Shown here: one piece after another, positions 49,301 to 61,383 of the stretch
How positions within the stretch are numbered: position 1 is the first letter of the stretch
How the letters are laid out: every line of letters starts with the position of its first letter
Assembly: GCF_016545825.1 (NCBI RefSeq)
Contig: NC_052616.1
Coordinates: 37,872,192 to 37,936,191, forward strand
DNA: 64,000 bases
Origin: Eucalyptus grandis
Lineage: Eukaryota > Streptophyta > Magnoliopsida > Myrtales > Myrtaceae
Direction of reading: 5' to 3'
Made by a program: the position numbers and the translations under genes
Notes under the pieces: model-generated
Database searches by the model: none
What the model saw: only the letters and a program-made list of their open reading frames with translations
Told to the model about the DNA's origin: nothing

Positions 49301-49432
49301 TATCCCTTAACGGTCTCACCTTATATATTAGTTAACTCGCGAGTGATCAGTTCTGAGTAAATTAATCATATGCACATCGACGAAATGCCCAATTCTTATT
49401 ATCGAGACGAGGTCGAATTTCAAGATGTCACA
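46335..49432 (-). mobile_element. Solo LTR, Tekay-like Ty3 (3.1 kb, minus strand)
   Basis: It runs from TGTCACGCCTCG to CAAGATGTCACA with a perfect 5-bp duplication TTATA (46330-46334 and 49433-49437). The left end mirrors the terminal region of the other Tekay-like LTRs here (GCACGCGCATATCCCTTGG, ATGCGATGTC). The conserved GGCATG..GACATG..ATAATCGGGAC block is present in reverse at 46925-46980. It contains a SINE (48350-48545). No internal domain is attached. Confidence 0.85.
48334..48561 (-). mobile_element. tRNA-derived SINE with 16-bp target-site duplications
   Basis: GAGAGGAGGGGACTTT occurs exactly at 48334-48349 and at 48546-48561. The intervening sequence (about 196 bp) starts with a poly-T tract, so the tail is poly-A on the minus strand. 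On the minus strand a pol III A-box-like GCCCAAGTGGC (rc of 48521-48531) is followed about 30 bp later by a B box GGTTCAAATCCC (48480-48491). The length, boxes, tail and long duplication fit a SINE. Confidence 0.8.
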
Positions 49433-49437
49433 TTATA

Positions 49438-50261
49438 CAAGTAATCTATTTTAGAAGCATCTAAACTGCTAAAAGATGAGGATGTATCCATAGATATAGG
49501 GGCAATAGAAGTAGTTGGTTTTGTGATGCTGGACAAGATGAGAATTATTCTCTAGTCTACTAACGTATCATCAAAATATAATAAATTTTTAACGGGCTAC
49601 ATTTATAGTCCGAATGGGATCATTTGTGATCTTATTTGGTATTTTTGGACATCCTTTGGACCAGATAAATTTGGATATGTTACAAACAAAATTTGGGGAA
49701 AAAAATCCAGGAAAGGGAGTAGAATAGATCCGAATTGGATAAGAAATGTAAAACAAACGACAAAAGGAAGGAAAACAAGAAGTTGCTGCTTGCGGCTTAT
49801 GAAGATCCAGGCTGCCATGAACGCCAGTGGTGGTGCAGCGTGTAACCACCACAAGATAGAGACCTCTCCATCGAGCAAGTCGCGCAGATGGAAAAGCTCC
49901 TCGTAATAGCATGACGAAGATCTTTCCACGGGGAAAACGAAGACCACGTCTCGGCAGAGACCTCTACGCAGTCATGCACAGGCGAGGTTGGTGCTTGCCT
50001 GAAATTCTGTCGCTCTGTCGCGATCTCAAATCAATGGATCTAAGGTGCACTCCCCAAGTAACGGTCGTAATTAATAACTAAATTTATTTAACTTGCGCAA
50101 TCATATATAATTAAATTTATGAGAACTTTCTTATTGAATAGGTTGAAGAAACTTTCATTAATCTAGTCACAAATGACAGGGTGAAGAAAGTTAGTGGGAA
50201 AAAAAGGTGAAGAAAGATTATATTAGTTAATTTCCCAAATTCACGTGATATAAAAGAAAAT
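49438..50261. other. Unassigned single-copy-looking sequence
   Basis: Minus-strand frames of 60-114 codons (49589-49979) overlap in different phases. None has a convincing ATG, and I recognise no domain, although one has two hydrophobic runs (near 49830-49800 and 49760-49690). It could be a gene relic or chance. Confidence 0.3.
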
Positions 50262-50809
50262 ATCATTTATGTAATTAGATTTAGTTATACAGAATTAACA
50301 TTAGAAAAAAAAAAATAGCATGAAAATCATCAAAAAAATGAACGAAGGAAGATTTGTCCGCGTATTGAATCTCGTGAGGAGCTAGCCAACTCAAACTTTT
50401 GAGTGGAACTTTTGCATAACAAATATAATTAGCTTTGCAACGAAAGGTCTTGATCATGGAATAATTACACAATATGGAGAGAGAATTACATTTATGGCTA
50501 TGGGAAGATACATAATATGTTGAATTTAGATATTCTACTAGCTATTTTGAAGTTGATATCCTTATAGTTGGATGAATTCTATTCTATGGTAACAGAATTT
50601 AAGAACATTTGACCATCTAGCTTTATTCTATGTGTCTAATTTGGAACAAATAAGCAGTTGTAAGGGCTTTTGCAATCACTGACTTATGCTTTGAATGGAA
50701 AAAAGAAGGGCTTGATAGATTTTGGGTTACTGTGAGGAAAACAGTTTATTATGAGCCACAAATTCTTAAAAGAGTGGGGTTCCACAACAATTAACAACTG
50801 TATGTTACT

Positions 50810-50843
<34 letters not shown>

Positions 50844-51319
50844 GGTTTAAAATAGACTATTATTCTAACAGTAGATTAAAAATTGTCATGCAATCACTTC
50901 TCAAAAAAGAATTTTCATTTGTAAGAAAATAAGGAAGTGCTGTGGCAAGACCCTTGACTCTTATTTTACCTTCAAAAAAATAAATAAATAAATAAATAAA
51001 GTAGATAATCTGTAAGATTAACCCCATTTATTGTGAAATTCTTAATTAAGATGTTTGAGAATTTTATGTATAAACATAATCTCTTATAACTTGCTTACAA
51101 AATAAATAATTTACCTACCTCGAGTTCATCAAACTAATTGTATGACATAAGGTCAAATGTCATTAAGTAAACAAACTGTAAAGATTTCTGTAGACAAAGA
51201 TTTTGAAGTTGAATTACCCAATATCACAACTCATGTGGATCCATAGTGAGGAACTATAAGCTTGGCCAGGCACCTCCATAATTTCAAAATTTTATAAGAA
51301 AGTAACCTTCCGTTCTATA

Positions 51320-51654
51320 AAACACATTATGCTACTCTTCTACATGGATGATATGATCATTAATAGTAATGATTAGACTGACATTTTATCTTAGGAAATA
51401 GTATGAAATGAATGATTCAGGGCGACTAAGCTATTTTCTAGGCTTGGAGGTTGCATCTGATGCTTCGGGCTAATATCTATCACAAGCAAAATATGACACT
51501 AATCTTATTTCTCAAGCTCAACTCATTGATAATAAGATTGCTTCTAGTCCCGTTGAGTTGATTGCAAAATTTAATGACAAGGATGGAACTCCTCTTCCAA
51601 ATCTTACACTTTATCAGCCAGCTTGGTTGGTAGTCTTACTTATCTCACTATTGT
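51320..51654 (+). pseudogene. Copia reverse transcriptase fragment (duplicate)
   Basis: Same relic as 42690-43024, with LLYMDDMII and LIDNKIASSPVELIAKF. An extra small insertion near LYQPAWLV shifts the frame. Confidence 0.65.
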
Positions 51655-52615
51655 TGGGGAAATCTCTTATAATCTTTTGAAGATGACAAAATAAATCAAA
51701 GGCTACTAACGTATTAAATGATTGAGTAATAGATTATGGAGATGATAGAATGTGTAAATGATATTGTCCAAGTCTATACTTGAAAGAACTAGAAGATAGA
51801 CTCTATGCCGAAGCTGAACTTATTCAGACCTGTGTCCAGACCTTAAGGCTAAAAATGTCCAGAAGCATAATATGTTCACACTTACGTCAAGATTGTAAAG
51901 TCTACTTCAGACGGAAGACGCTCAAACTTTATTTCCGATAGAACGCACGTAGACTTTACATCCAGAACGTGACTAGGTCTAGGATGAGACACTAGTTCAC
52001 TACGTAGTAGATTCAAAACGAAGCATGTTTAGAACGAGACAACTTGACAAAAAGTAACACAAGCCCCAAACATATAGCACTTACTAATCTAGTTTGGATT
52101 CTATATCAAGATAGATTTGATTAACTCAATCTAATTCATTCACAATTGGATCTTGAAAATAGGAACTTTATAAACGAAGAAGCTCTATTTATGGGCTCTA
52201 ACGAAATGGAAGAGTCCAAATTCATGGATACCAAAAAGGAAATGAGTTCATGGCTCGAAATTCTATAAGGGAAGAATCGTTGCAAATCTACCCAAATCAT
52301 AGTGTAATCAGAAAAGTATCTCATGCAAAGATTGGCAATAATCATTTTTTAATCAATGGTATATTTCAATCATATACCTTGGGTGGCAAAAGAATCTTTC
52401 ATATGGATTTGGAAGGCTCAATTCGAAAATCGTGGAGATTCTATACTATTTTTTGGAGGCTCAAAAATTCTCTTCCTTGTACAGAGTTCTCGCAAATTAT
52501 TGAGGAAGTCCCTAATGTGTCGTTTGAAAGGTTGGGTAGCTCAGAATTTATTTAATTGATAATTTTATATATACTATTCGATTTATTTATTTGAAAAAAG
52601 TGAATTATATATTAC

Positions 52616-52894
52616 ATGGATATTATAATAGCTTCTTTGTGCAAAAGGTTTGTTAAGTTTATGCAAGTTGAATTCAAGACGAGCTTGATTGAAGAAAATA
52701 AATTTTCTGTCTCGAATTTCAAAAAGCAAACAATCATTGCAGATGTTGTTGCTACGAAGGAAATAGTGGAAAAATATTCCGTGCACAAGCTGCAATTAAT
52801 TCTATTGGCAAATATTGTCCTGATGATGGAAGGAGTAATTGAATCGAAAAGAAAGGGAAAGAATCGTGATCACCTCAAAAAGGCAATAAATTGA
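52616..52894 (+). pseudogene. Sirevirus-like RT remnant (duplicate)
   Basis: Copy of 44033-44305 with LCKRFVKFMQVEFKTSLIEE, followed by a frame running to GGCAATAAATTGA. Confidence 0.55.
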
Positions 52895-53229
52895 GAGGGA
52901 GCATTGATCAATTATGGAAAAAAAAAATTTGACTTGACCATGATCTTGATTATTATGGAAGGAAGGAAAAAGGTGAATATGTCAGAACTTGTTAAGTTCT
53001 ACAAAATCCAGTTAGTGCATCTTTTATTACTTTTTGTTATTAACAAATCTTTTATTTACATTATCATTTTATTATGACAAAAAAGGTAAGTGAATTTTAT
53101 AATGCATCCATGATTTTTATTGGATATTTGCTGATATATATATATGATCGAAGTGAGATATTACATATCCTTGATAATTGACTTACTTTGTAAAAGCTGA
53201 TTTTTTTGGAAATTGTGTTTCATGCAAGA

Positions 53230-53329
53230 NNNNNNNNNNNNNNNNNNNNNNNNNNNNNNNNNNNNNNNNNNNNNNNNNNNNNNNNNNNNNNNNNNNNNNN
53301 NNNNNNNNNNNNNNNNNNNNNNNNNNNNN
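53230..53329. other. Assembly gap (100 N)
   Basis: Exactly 100 N, the conventional filler for a gap of unknown size. It begins where copy 1 of the duplicated segment is about 170 bp short of the CEP gene 2 promoter. Confidence 0.99.
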
Positions 53330-54168
53330 TCAAACCTTCGACTGAGCTAATTCTATTGATGCAGGACAAGTCCCGTTCGTTACCTGCATACGTTAGGCGA
53401 GGGTCCATCACGTCATGGCTACCTGGCTTCTAAAGTTAACTTTAAGTAGAAGATGTGATTATGATATCTTATTTCTTGCACCCAAATCAAACGTATAGCC
53501 ACTCAGTGAGTTATTTCTTTTATATTTTCACTTTTATACACTATATCAATGGTTCACTCATCATACTTTTGTTTCCTTTATATTTGATCACCATACAATT
53601 TTTTCTCTGAAAAAAAAAAAAAAGATAATGTGCAAACAACCGCCTCAATCAGAACGAGTTTGGGTAGCTAATACCGGCGTATTTGCATTTTGAATTACTT
53701 CGCTAGGTAGATTTTTTTATTTGGAAATACAACTATGTTGGTTGTTATAGACATTAGGTTTAGAAAAGTTTTTGAACTTCACATAAATTATTATGCAAAG
53801 TAAAAAAGACGTACTACTTTTTATTCTTTATTCTTTCAATCTTTTCTTTATTATTTCCATAAATTATGCTTGATTACTTATTTTACAAGAATCATATCCA
53901 AGGACAAGTACGTGAAATTGGTCATTCTATTTTATCTCTCTCATATATTTCAATAATAAAATTCAATTTTTTTCATGATGCAATGACCGGGAATTTCAAA
54001 TCTTGAAATATCCTTCTATTCCTACATATATTTATGATATTCCTTTGTATTGTGTATTTTATCAACAAGATGTTTCCATGAAATACTTCGTATAATGTTG
54101 TTTCGCTTGAATTTTCACATGCGAAAGTTGGGGAACGTAAAAATATTTCTATGCAAGTAAATAGAGTC
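53330..54168. other. Unassigned sequence after the gap
   Basis: A plus-strand frame leaves the gap as KPSTELILLMQDKSRSLPAY, then VRRGSITSWLPGF and a stop at 53431-53433. It may be the end of a gene lost in the gap, but no family is recognised. The rest is AT-rich with no gene seen. Confidence 0.3.
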
Positions 54169-57075
54169 TGTCACGCCCGATCCTCAGCACGCACACATCC
54201 GTCTCACTTGGTCGATTTTATAATGCGATATCCAGGACAATGTATCGCCGACCCTTTCATTTTTAAGCACATGAAGCGTTAAAATCCCGAGACAATAAAA
54301 CGATGGGATAGAAAAGCAGGGCCATATTTTTCATATTGAAATTTATAACCAAACTTTTATACAAAACACAAACCACTTCAAAACCATTCACATCAAAATG
54401 AAGATCTCAAAAGAAGATAAACTCTCAACCATCCGGGCCGTACTCAAGGCCCTCTCAGATTGCCTTCTTCCTCCAAAAATCTTTCTCCCTTAAGATTCCC
54501 TCCGAGTCCTCCTTCTCGGATTCCTCCTTCTCGGCTCTTCGGCGAGGTCCCGAAATGGTTTTCCCCAAACGGGATGAGACTACGTCTCGCCGAGTTTACC
54601 CCACTAAGCCCGATTAGTAAACTATTATACTACAGGCTGCCTAAACACGCACAGGGCAGAGGACTTACCTTGGCCTCATATCTCACCTGCAAGTCAGTAC
54701 AATTCACAATAAACAGCCATTTGCTTCAAACAAATCGAACTAGTCGATTACATGTCATACAATTCAATCCCCACTGAGGAGTATCTAAAAGCGAGGCCAC
54801 GTGCATTCTCTAGGACGACATTCCAAGTCTCCGAGTCACGTGCCTCAACCTTGGGCCCACGTGCATTCTCTAAGGCGACCTCTTCGCCAGGTGGTACATC
54901 AAGCCACCGAGCCACGTGTCCTTTTACGATGCCCGGGCCCACGTGCATTCTCTAAGGTACTCGCACCAAAGTGACGCATCGATCACCGAGCCACGTGCCC
55001 TTTCGATGCCATTCGAATACTGGACCCACGTGCATTCTCTAAGGTACTTTCGCTACCAAAGTGACGCATCGATCACCGAGCCACGTGTCCTTTTAGATGC
55101 ACAGGCTCACGTGCATTCTCTAAGGTACTCGCTTACCAAAGTGACGCATCGGATCACCGAGCCACGTGCCCTTTTAGATGCCAAACTCGTCACCGAGCCA
55201 CGTGCATTCTCGGGACGACATACCGAGTCTCCGAGCCACGTGCATTCTCTCAGGCGACCTCTTCGCCAAGGTGACATATTCAACCACTGAACTCACGTGC
55301 ATTTTCCAGGTGATATTCCAATTCACCGAGCCCAAGTGTCCTCTTTCAAGAGATTACCAATCTACTTTCAATACCGACAACCAATGGCCAACGATTTCTC
55401 AATCAAATAATTAAATCAACTCAACAAAGCATTATAAATGCTGAATAACATACTTGGCCAATCACCAATCAATAATTCAATCTCAATCGATTCCAATCAA
55501 ATTAGGGTAAATCCCTAAACCATCACAATTTATTCAATTTCATACAACGTAGAGCTCAAATAAATAAATGAACTGCGCCACGACGATCAACACGAGATTT
55601 CGGTCGTGGGCCATCAAAATCTTAATTTCCGAAAAATAATTAATTAATAAATATTAAAAATTCAATTTAGTACAAAATAAAGCCCGATTAAATAAACGGA
55701 CTTCACCACGGTCATCGGCATAATTTTCCGGTTCCAGGCCATCTCGGTTGAATTTCCGGAAAATAAATAATTATTTAATTTAATTCCGAAAATTAATATT
55801 TAAATACAAAAAAATCCACTTAGGCCCGAAAAGCCTAATTGGAGCCCACTAAGGGTGGGAAAAATCGAGGCACTTCCAATAATTAGTAGACCACGTCTAC
55901 TTGTTAATTGCACAATCAAATTATCTAAATCACATCACAATTGACTAATAATTGCTAATTTATTTAAATCTAACAACCTAAACATAATTAATTAAATCTA
56001 AACCAACCTTAAGCATAATTAGCCAACTAATCCAAGATTAGTGAGATTACTCACCAAATCGCGCGCAAAATCGGATCAATCCGACGGCGGCGACGCGAGA
56101 ACGATTCTTCCCAGCACCGCTCGGGTTCGGGGGCCGGGAACGGCCCAAAACGGGCCCGAACCACTGGGAAAACCCATTTCGTGGGTTTCGCCTTGGCAGT
56201 CGGAGCGATCCGGCGGCCAAAACGGCGAGGGAAGGCGGCGGAAGGCGAGGGGGTCGCGGGGAGGTCCGGCGGGGCCTTGGCGGTGGCGGAGGTGGCGGAC
56301 GGTGGCTAGTCGGTGCGAAAAGAATCGGGTTGGCCGGATCGCGCGGAGGAGGAGCGGCAACAGCGACTGGGACGGCGGGGATCGGCTGACGGCGCACGGG
56401 TGCGGGCGGCGGTGCGGCGGCGGGGCGAGCGGCGGCGGTTCTCGGCGAGCCGCGATCTCCGAGCTCTGTTCGCACGCAAGAAAAGAAGGAGAAGAAAAGT
56501 GAGTTCATCGTGAGGGGGAAGAAAGAAGAGAGAGAGAGAGAGAAGAGAGAAGATAAGCTTGGACTAGTCAAAGGGAAGAGAGAGAAAAGGTGGGCGGTGG
56601 GGAGTCGCACGAAGGGGAAGGGAAAAAGGGGGAAAGGAGAGAGAAGATAGAGAAAAAGGAGAGAGAAAAAAAGAAATAAATAATATCATTATTCCACTTT
56701 TCCTTTTCTCTTTCCCTTTCCCTTTCTATTTTCTTTTGGTCTTCGATTTTTCCTCCGATAATTTCTTTCTTGAAATTTGGACTCGGCAATAAATTGATAG
56801 CGATGAGACGGTCTAAAAATGAATTGTGACACGTCCGAATATTCGATTCCCAAAACCGACTTAAATTTCATGATTAAAATCGACCAGGACGCGATTTTAG
56901 TCCAATCCAACCACTAGGTAGCTTTTAGGGATTTTACCGGTTATATCCCCTTAACGGCCTCACCAAATAGGTTAGCTAACTCGTGAGTGATCGGCTCGAG
57001 AAAAAGGACCATAGGCACGCCGACGATATGCACATTTCACTTTATCGAAATGGGGTCGAATTTCAGGATGTCACA
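54169..57075 (-). repeat. 3' LTR (by element orientation), 2.9 kb
   Basis: It runs from TGTCACGCCC to CAGGATGTCACA. The parts are the terminal end (54169-54700), a G-box tandem array (54795-55345), an AT-rich stretch, a GC-rich block (56085-56480), a GA-rich run (56500-56680), and the U3-start region resembling the other Tekay LTRs (56820-57075). No host gene. Confidence 0.85.
54795..55345 (-). repeat. Tandem array with 13 CACGTG (G-box) hexamers, LTR copy 1
   Basis: The repeating phrases are GAGCCACGTGCATTCTCTAA, GGTACTCGCTACCAAAGTGA and CGCATCGATCACC. I count 13 CACGTG palindromes from 54798 to 55300, roughly one per 40 bp. CACGTG is the core site of plant bHLH and bZIP factors. The frame at 54916-55290 is only the repeat read through. 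Confidence 0.9.
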
Positions 57076-57090
57076 ACTCTTCCTCTTATA
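57076..57090 (-). other. Polypurine tract of the minus-strand element
   Basis: On the minus strand TATAAGAGGAAGAGT runs straight into the LTR start TGTGACATCC. It matches the tract of the plus-strand relative at 14842-14857. Confidence 0.7.
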
Positions 57091-57153
57091 AAAATTTAGG
57101 TCCTCGAAATTTAAACCCTACACACTTTGCTCAAAAGGCGGGGTATAATTGTC

Positions 57154-57393
57154 TCATCGACTCTTCGATCTCCCAAGTCGCTCCTTCAATAATGTGGTGT
57201 TCTTGACCACTTTGACCAAATGAATGGTCTTTGCACGCTTGAAACTTGCTCTTTGCGATCGACAATCAGCGGAGCTTTTCACGTATGACACACGGTCATC
57301 CACGTCCAATTCCTCGAAATTGAGCACGTGGGTCGGGTCGAGCTCGCACTTCCTTAACCTCGACACGTGAAAGACGTCATGCACTTGCGCCAA
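57154..57393 (-). pseudogene. Integrase C-terminus with chromodomain-like tail
   Basis: The frame reads AQVHDVFHVSRLRKCELDPT, then NFEELDVDDRVSYV and KTIHLVKVVKNTTLLKERLG. The VHDVFHVSRLR motif and the following L-V-K-V segment match the integrase end of plant chromoviruses, where a chromodomain directs insertion. The aromatic cage residues expected after KV are disrupted by a frame change, so function is doubtful. The stop codon lies close to the 3' LTR. Confidence 0.75.
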
Positions 57394-57394
57394 T

Positions 57395-58562
57395 CTTGGC
57401 GCAACGCAAGACGATACGCCAGGTTTCCGATTCTTTCAAAATCTCAAACGGACCTCGTACCTCGGACTCGGTTTACCTTTCTTACCAAAGCGCAAAGTTC
57501 CCCTCATTGGTGACACTTTCAAAAACGTGATCACCAACTTCGAATTCCAAAGACCTTCGACGCTTATCTCGCATAACTTTTCGCCCGCTCTGCGCCGTCT
57601 TTAATGTCGTCTCTCGATCACTTTGCCATGGCATCTACCGATTCGCCGAATCAACTCGGGCTGATATCTTTCTTTCTCCGACTTCATCCCAACACACTTT
57701 GGAGCCCCGTATGCTCGCCATACAACGCAGCTTCAAATGGAGCCATCTTGATGCTCTGCCGATAACCGTTGTTGCGGGCGAATTCCACCGGGATGAAACT
57801 AATCCTCCAAACTTCCTTTGAAGTCTATTACACATGCTCGGCATATCTTCAAGAGTCTCGGTGCCCTTTCGGATCGCCATCCGTCCGAGGATGATATTTT
57901 TATCTTGCATCAAGCTTTGTACCTAAAGCACTCGCAAGCTCTTCCAAAACAAAGCATAAATCTCGGGTCTCTATCGGATGTTATCGTAACCGCACTCCAT
58001 GCATACGAACCACCCGACGCACATACAGTGCGCGTGTCTATCCGGACTCATGTCCTTTCGAACCGCAATGAAGTGAGCCGACTTTGTCACCGTCGACTAC
58101 TACCCAAATCGAATCATTCCCCCTCGACTCCTTGGTAGTCCAGTCCACGAAGTCCATCGTGATATGCTCCCATTTCCACTCGGGATCGCGAGAGGTTACG
58201 GGAGTCCTCCGCCTTGCAATGCGGGCTTTGCCTTGCCGACAAGTCAAACACTTAGCCACATGCTTGGCGATGTCGCCTTCATACCGACCACCCGTAATGT
58301 TGACGCAGTTCGATACATTTTAGTGCTTCGGGATGAACGCGCCGAGTCGCTACGATGTGCTTCGAGATAAAATTTCTTCTCTAAGCTCAACATCGTCAGG
58401 TACAACCAAACGTCCTTGGAACCTTAAAGTCCCATCATCAGCAACTTGAAATTCAGCCTTTCTTTTATCGATATCCTCTTGAAGAATTCTCTGTACATCT
58501 GGATCTGTCGGTTGGAGTTCTTTAATTCGACTGACATCAGGTTCAATTCCGAGGGTGGCCAT
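57395..58562 (-). pseudogene. Integrase region of the minus-strand Tekay-like element
   Basis: The pieces lie in several frames: LQPTDPDVQRILQEDIDKRK and DDGTLRFQGRLVVPDDVELR (58350-58562), then CLTCRQGKARIA and WEHITMDFVDWTTKESRGND (58038-58259). They are followed by the region ending ETLEDMP...CWDEVGERKI (57635-57913). These correspond to the zinc-binding and catalytic core domains of Ty3 integrase. The frame breaks coincide with short indels. The wording agrees with 13740-14560 of the older element. Confidence 0.75.
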
Positions 58563-58649
58563 AAAACTTGAAAAGGTGGCCTACCTCAAATTTGAATTCC
58601 GAACCCGAGCTCTCGATCAAGTTCCACTCTTTAACCAAGATTTGCGCTA

Positions 58650-59780
58650 TGAAGACTTCGACTCAATGCATCGGCGACCTTATTCGCCTTTCCGGGTGAT
58701 ATAGAATATCATAGTCATAATCCTTCAACAATTCCATCCATCGACGCTGTCTCATGCTCAACTCTTTCGAGAGAACAAATACTTGAGACTCGATGGTCCG
58801 TGAAGATCCAAACTTTTCCACACAAGTAAGTGCCTCCAAATCTTCAATGCAAATATGATGGCTGCGAGTTCTAAGTCATGCGTCGGGTAATTCAATTCAT
58901 GAGGTCTCAACCGCTTAGGAAACGTATGCAACAACTCGCCATGTTGCACGCACGCAACCCAATCCCCGAATGACGCATCACTATAGATCTCGAATCCTCC
59001 AGGGGACGAGATGGATTCGTCAAAGACAAGTGCGGTAGTAAGCTTTTCCTTCAATTCTTGAAAACTACACTCGCACTTGTCTGTCCATATGAACTTTTCA
59101 TTTTTCTTCGTGAGCTTTGTCAGAGGCGACGCTATCGACGAGAACCCTTTCACAAACCGTCTGTAATAACTCCGCTAAACCCGAAAACTTGATCTCATCA
59201 CCGATGTCGTCTCGCCAATTGATCACGGCTTCATCTTGCTCGGGTCGACGGAGATTCTTTCCTCGAAATCGCATGACCTAAGAATGCAACACGAGTCAAC
59301 CAAAACTCGCATTTGCTAAACTTAACATACAGCTGATGAGTTCTTAAGGTCTGAAGCACTAATCTCAGATGATTCTCATGCTCTTCGTTACTTCTCGAAT
59401 AAACTAAGATATCATCAATGAACACAATCCAAACCGATCCAGATATTCCTTGAACATTCGATTGTCAAATCCATGACAAAGAATCGGAGTGTTCATCAAG
59501 CCAAACGATCTTACAAGTACTCTCGTAAAGACCATATCAAGTACGAACATCCGTCTTTCGTACAACCTCCTTCCCGGTTTAAATCGACGACTTCATAATC
59601 TCAAGTCAACCTTTAAAACATCGATACCCTTTGTAACTAGTCACACCATTCATTGATCTTTGGCAAAGAACACTTGTCCTTGATCTTCACTTAATTGAGT
59701 TGACGATGGTCGATGCACACTCGCCACAAACCATCTTTCTTCTTCTCACAAACAAACCGATGTTTCCCAAAGTGATGCAC
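58650..59780 (-). pseudogene. Reverse transcriptase and RNase H region
   Basis: RT is shown by [20 protein letters not shown] (catalytic DD) and [17 protein letters not shown] (59231-59425). RNase H is shown by FIWTDKCECSFQELKEKL, FEIYSDASFGDWVACVQHG and HELNYPTHDLELAAIIFALK (58758-59153). A few residues normally between SDAS and the Gln-His are missing. The upstream RT (59425-59780) is readable only in pieces. Typical Ty3 pol order. Confidence 0.8.
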
Positions 59781-60399
59781 CGATATGCATGAATTCCTCA
59801 TTCATCAATCTTCACATCTGCATCTTCAATTCTACCAATTCAGACAACAACAGCTGGTAAGAAGCCTTCAAAAGTGGCTCTATCCTGGTGCTATCTCAAT
59901 TGCAATTTCAATATCTCTTTCTGGCGGCAACCCAAGCAATTCCTTTGGAACCGTCTTAGAAATTTTACGTATCACAAGTCACCTTCTTCCGATTCTATTT
60001 CTGTTGACACATCCACTACGGTGTCAAACCAATCTTGGCAACTTCCGTCTAACAAACGGATTGTCTTTAGCCAACGAGATTAATGAAATCGAAGATTCTT
60101 TTCGACTCTTAATAATCTTGCTATTTTCGCAAACTAATAGACTAAACTGGATTATTCCATGACCATGATTCCTTATCACAATATGCTTTATCAACTCATT
60201 ATTCATGTGGCGTCAAACTCACACCTCAGCAACTAGTCAAGCACAACTATTGCTAATGATTTCTCCTCTGTCACTTTTACTTCAACAATTTAAGTTCTAT
60301 CAACTCAAAGACAAAAACTCGCTTACATTACTCGATAAAATCACCTCCAATACATTCTTTCTCTAATCGGTGCAAGATCAATTCTACTCCCATTCCTTT

Positions 60400-61300
60400 C
60401 GCCATCCTAGTGACGTTCTGGCCGCAGTAGCGATGCCTATGCTACCTTAGACTTCCACTGACAATCCTTCGCCTGATGGCCATGCCGGTCATCATCACAA
60501 CAGGTTCTAGTCATACTCGGACACTTTGGATTTATCCATACTTCCTTCTACAATTTCGACACCTATCGGTGCATCTTTTATCTTCTATTAGGCGAAAGCA
60601 TGCACTCTTTCGGTTGCCCCATCATTCTCGCTAGGATCACTCCCGACCGGATATCCCCGTTGGCTATACTCCAAACAATTTCGCATCTTAGGAAGGATGT
60701 AAGACCGATCTCCTTCATCACGTAGAAAACAACTCCCGATCTATTCAGTCAAAGCCGACTTGATTACCCCACTCTTCCTCGTGAGTGGAATAGAATACCT
60801 TTCTTTCAACTTCGGTCTTTTCCCTGACCGGTTTCCATTTCTGCCTGAATTGGATCTATACCTCGGTTCGAATGCAATGACTCGCTCCCGGATCACATCT
60901 CCACTCTGGATCTCGGGAGAAGCAACAAGCTGCCGATAGCGATAGCGATAACAACAACAACGGCTTGATCCGAGCCTTTGGCTCATCCGGCTTCCAAGGA
61001 ACACTAGCACCGAACGATCCTATCGAACTTAGGATCATTCGGCCGCTACACTAGTACCAACTTGCGGTGGTACTTTTACACTCGGGCGCGAGTCAACACT
61101 CGCCCACAGCCACCTCAGTGTACCGACCTTTGTCAGTGCATTATCCCGAGTCACAGAGGACATTGTCCTCTTACTAGGGAGTTCTCGGCTCCGCTCGCTC
61201 ATGGTTCGGTCTTTACACCGAAACCCGTCTTCCAAATCCACACCGGATTAGAAGATGAGCGATCCACACACAACAAACAATTCTAGCATTCGGCTAGCAC
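60400..61300 (-). pseudogene. Presumed gag and protease region, badly broken
   Basis: Between the PBS and RT the minus strand has only short frames. A fragment near 60460-60490 (DRHGHQAKDC-like when read across a frame change) resembles a CCHC zinc knuckle. Position supports gag, but no long conserved stretch remains. 59785-60400 likewise holds no clean frame. Confidence 0.45.
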
Positions 61301-61383
61301 AGACATGCATTGGCATGAATTTAAAGGCCATCCTACTAACTATCCCATGGTCAACGCTCCTTATCACTCCAATCTTCAACCTC

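Larger units (their letters stand above)
50262..53229. repeat. Duplicated 3-kb intergenic segment, copy 2
   Basis: It is co-linear with 41644-44640, from ATCATTTATGTAATTAG to GAAATTGTGTTTCATG(C/T)AAGA, where the assembly gap begins. It shares the poly-T (50815-50841), TAAA repeats, copia RT relic (about 51320-51654), family-B repeat (51655-52560) and Sirevirus RT relic (52616-52894). Confidence 0.85.

Noticed and set aside
49589..49979. Minus-strand frames with hydrophobic stretches
   Set aside because: Three overlapping phases, no convincing ATG, no recognised domain. Kept only as unassigned sequence.
54916..55290. Repetitive protein frame through the G-box array
   Set aside because: It is a read-through of the tandem DNA repeat. 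The second LTR keeps the DNA motifs but not this frame.
56041..56610. Long overlapping frames on both strands
   Set aside because: GC-rich LTR block. The counterparts at 63279-63815 are in other phases because of indels, which argues against a conserved protein.
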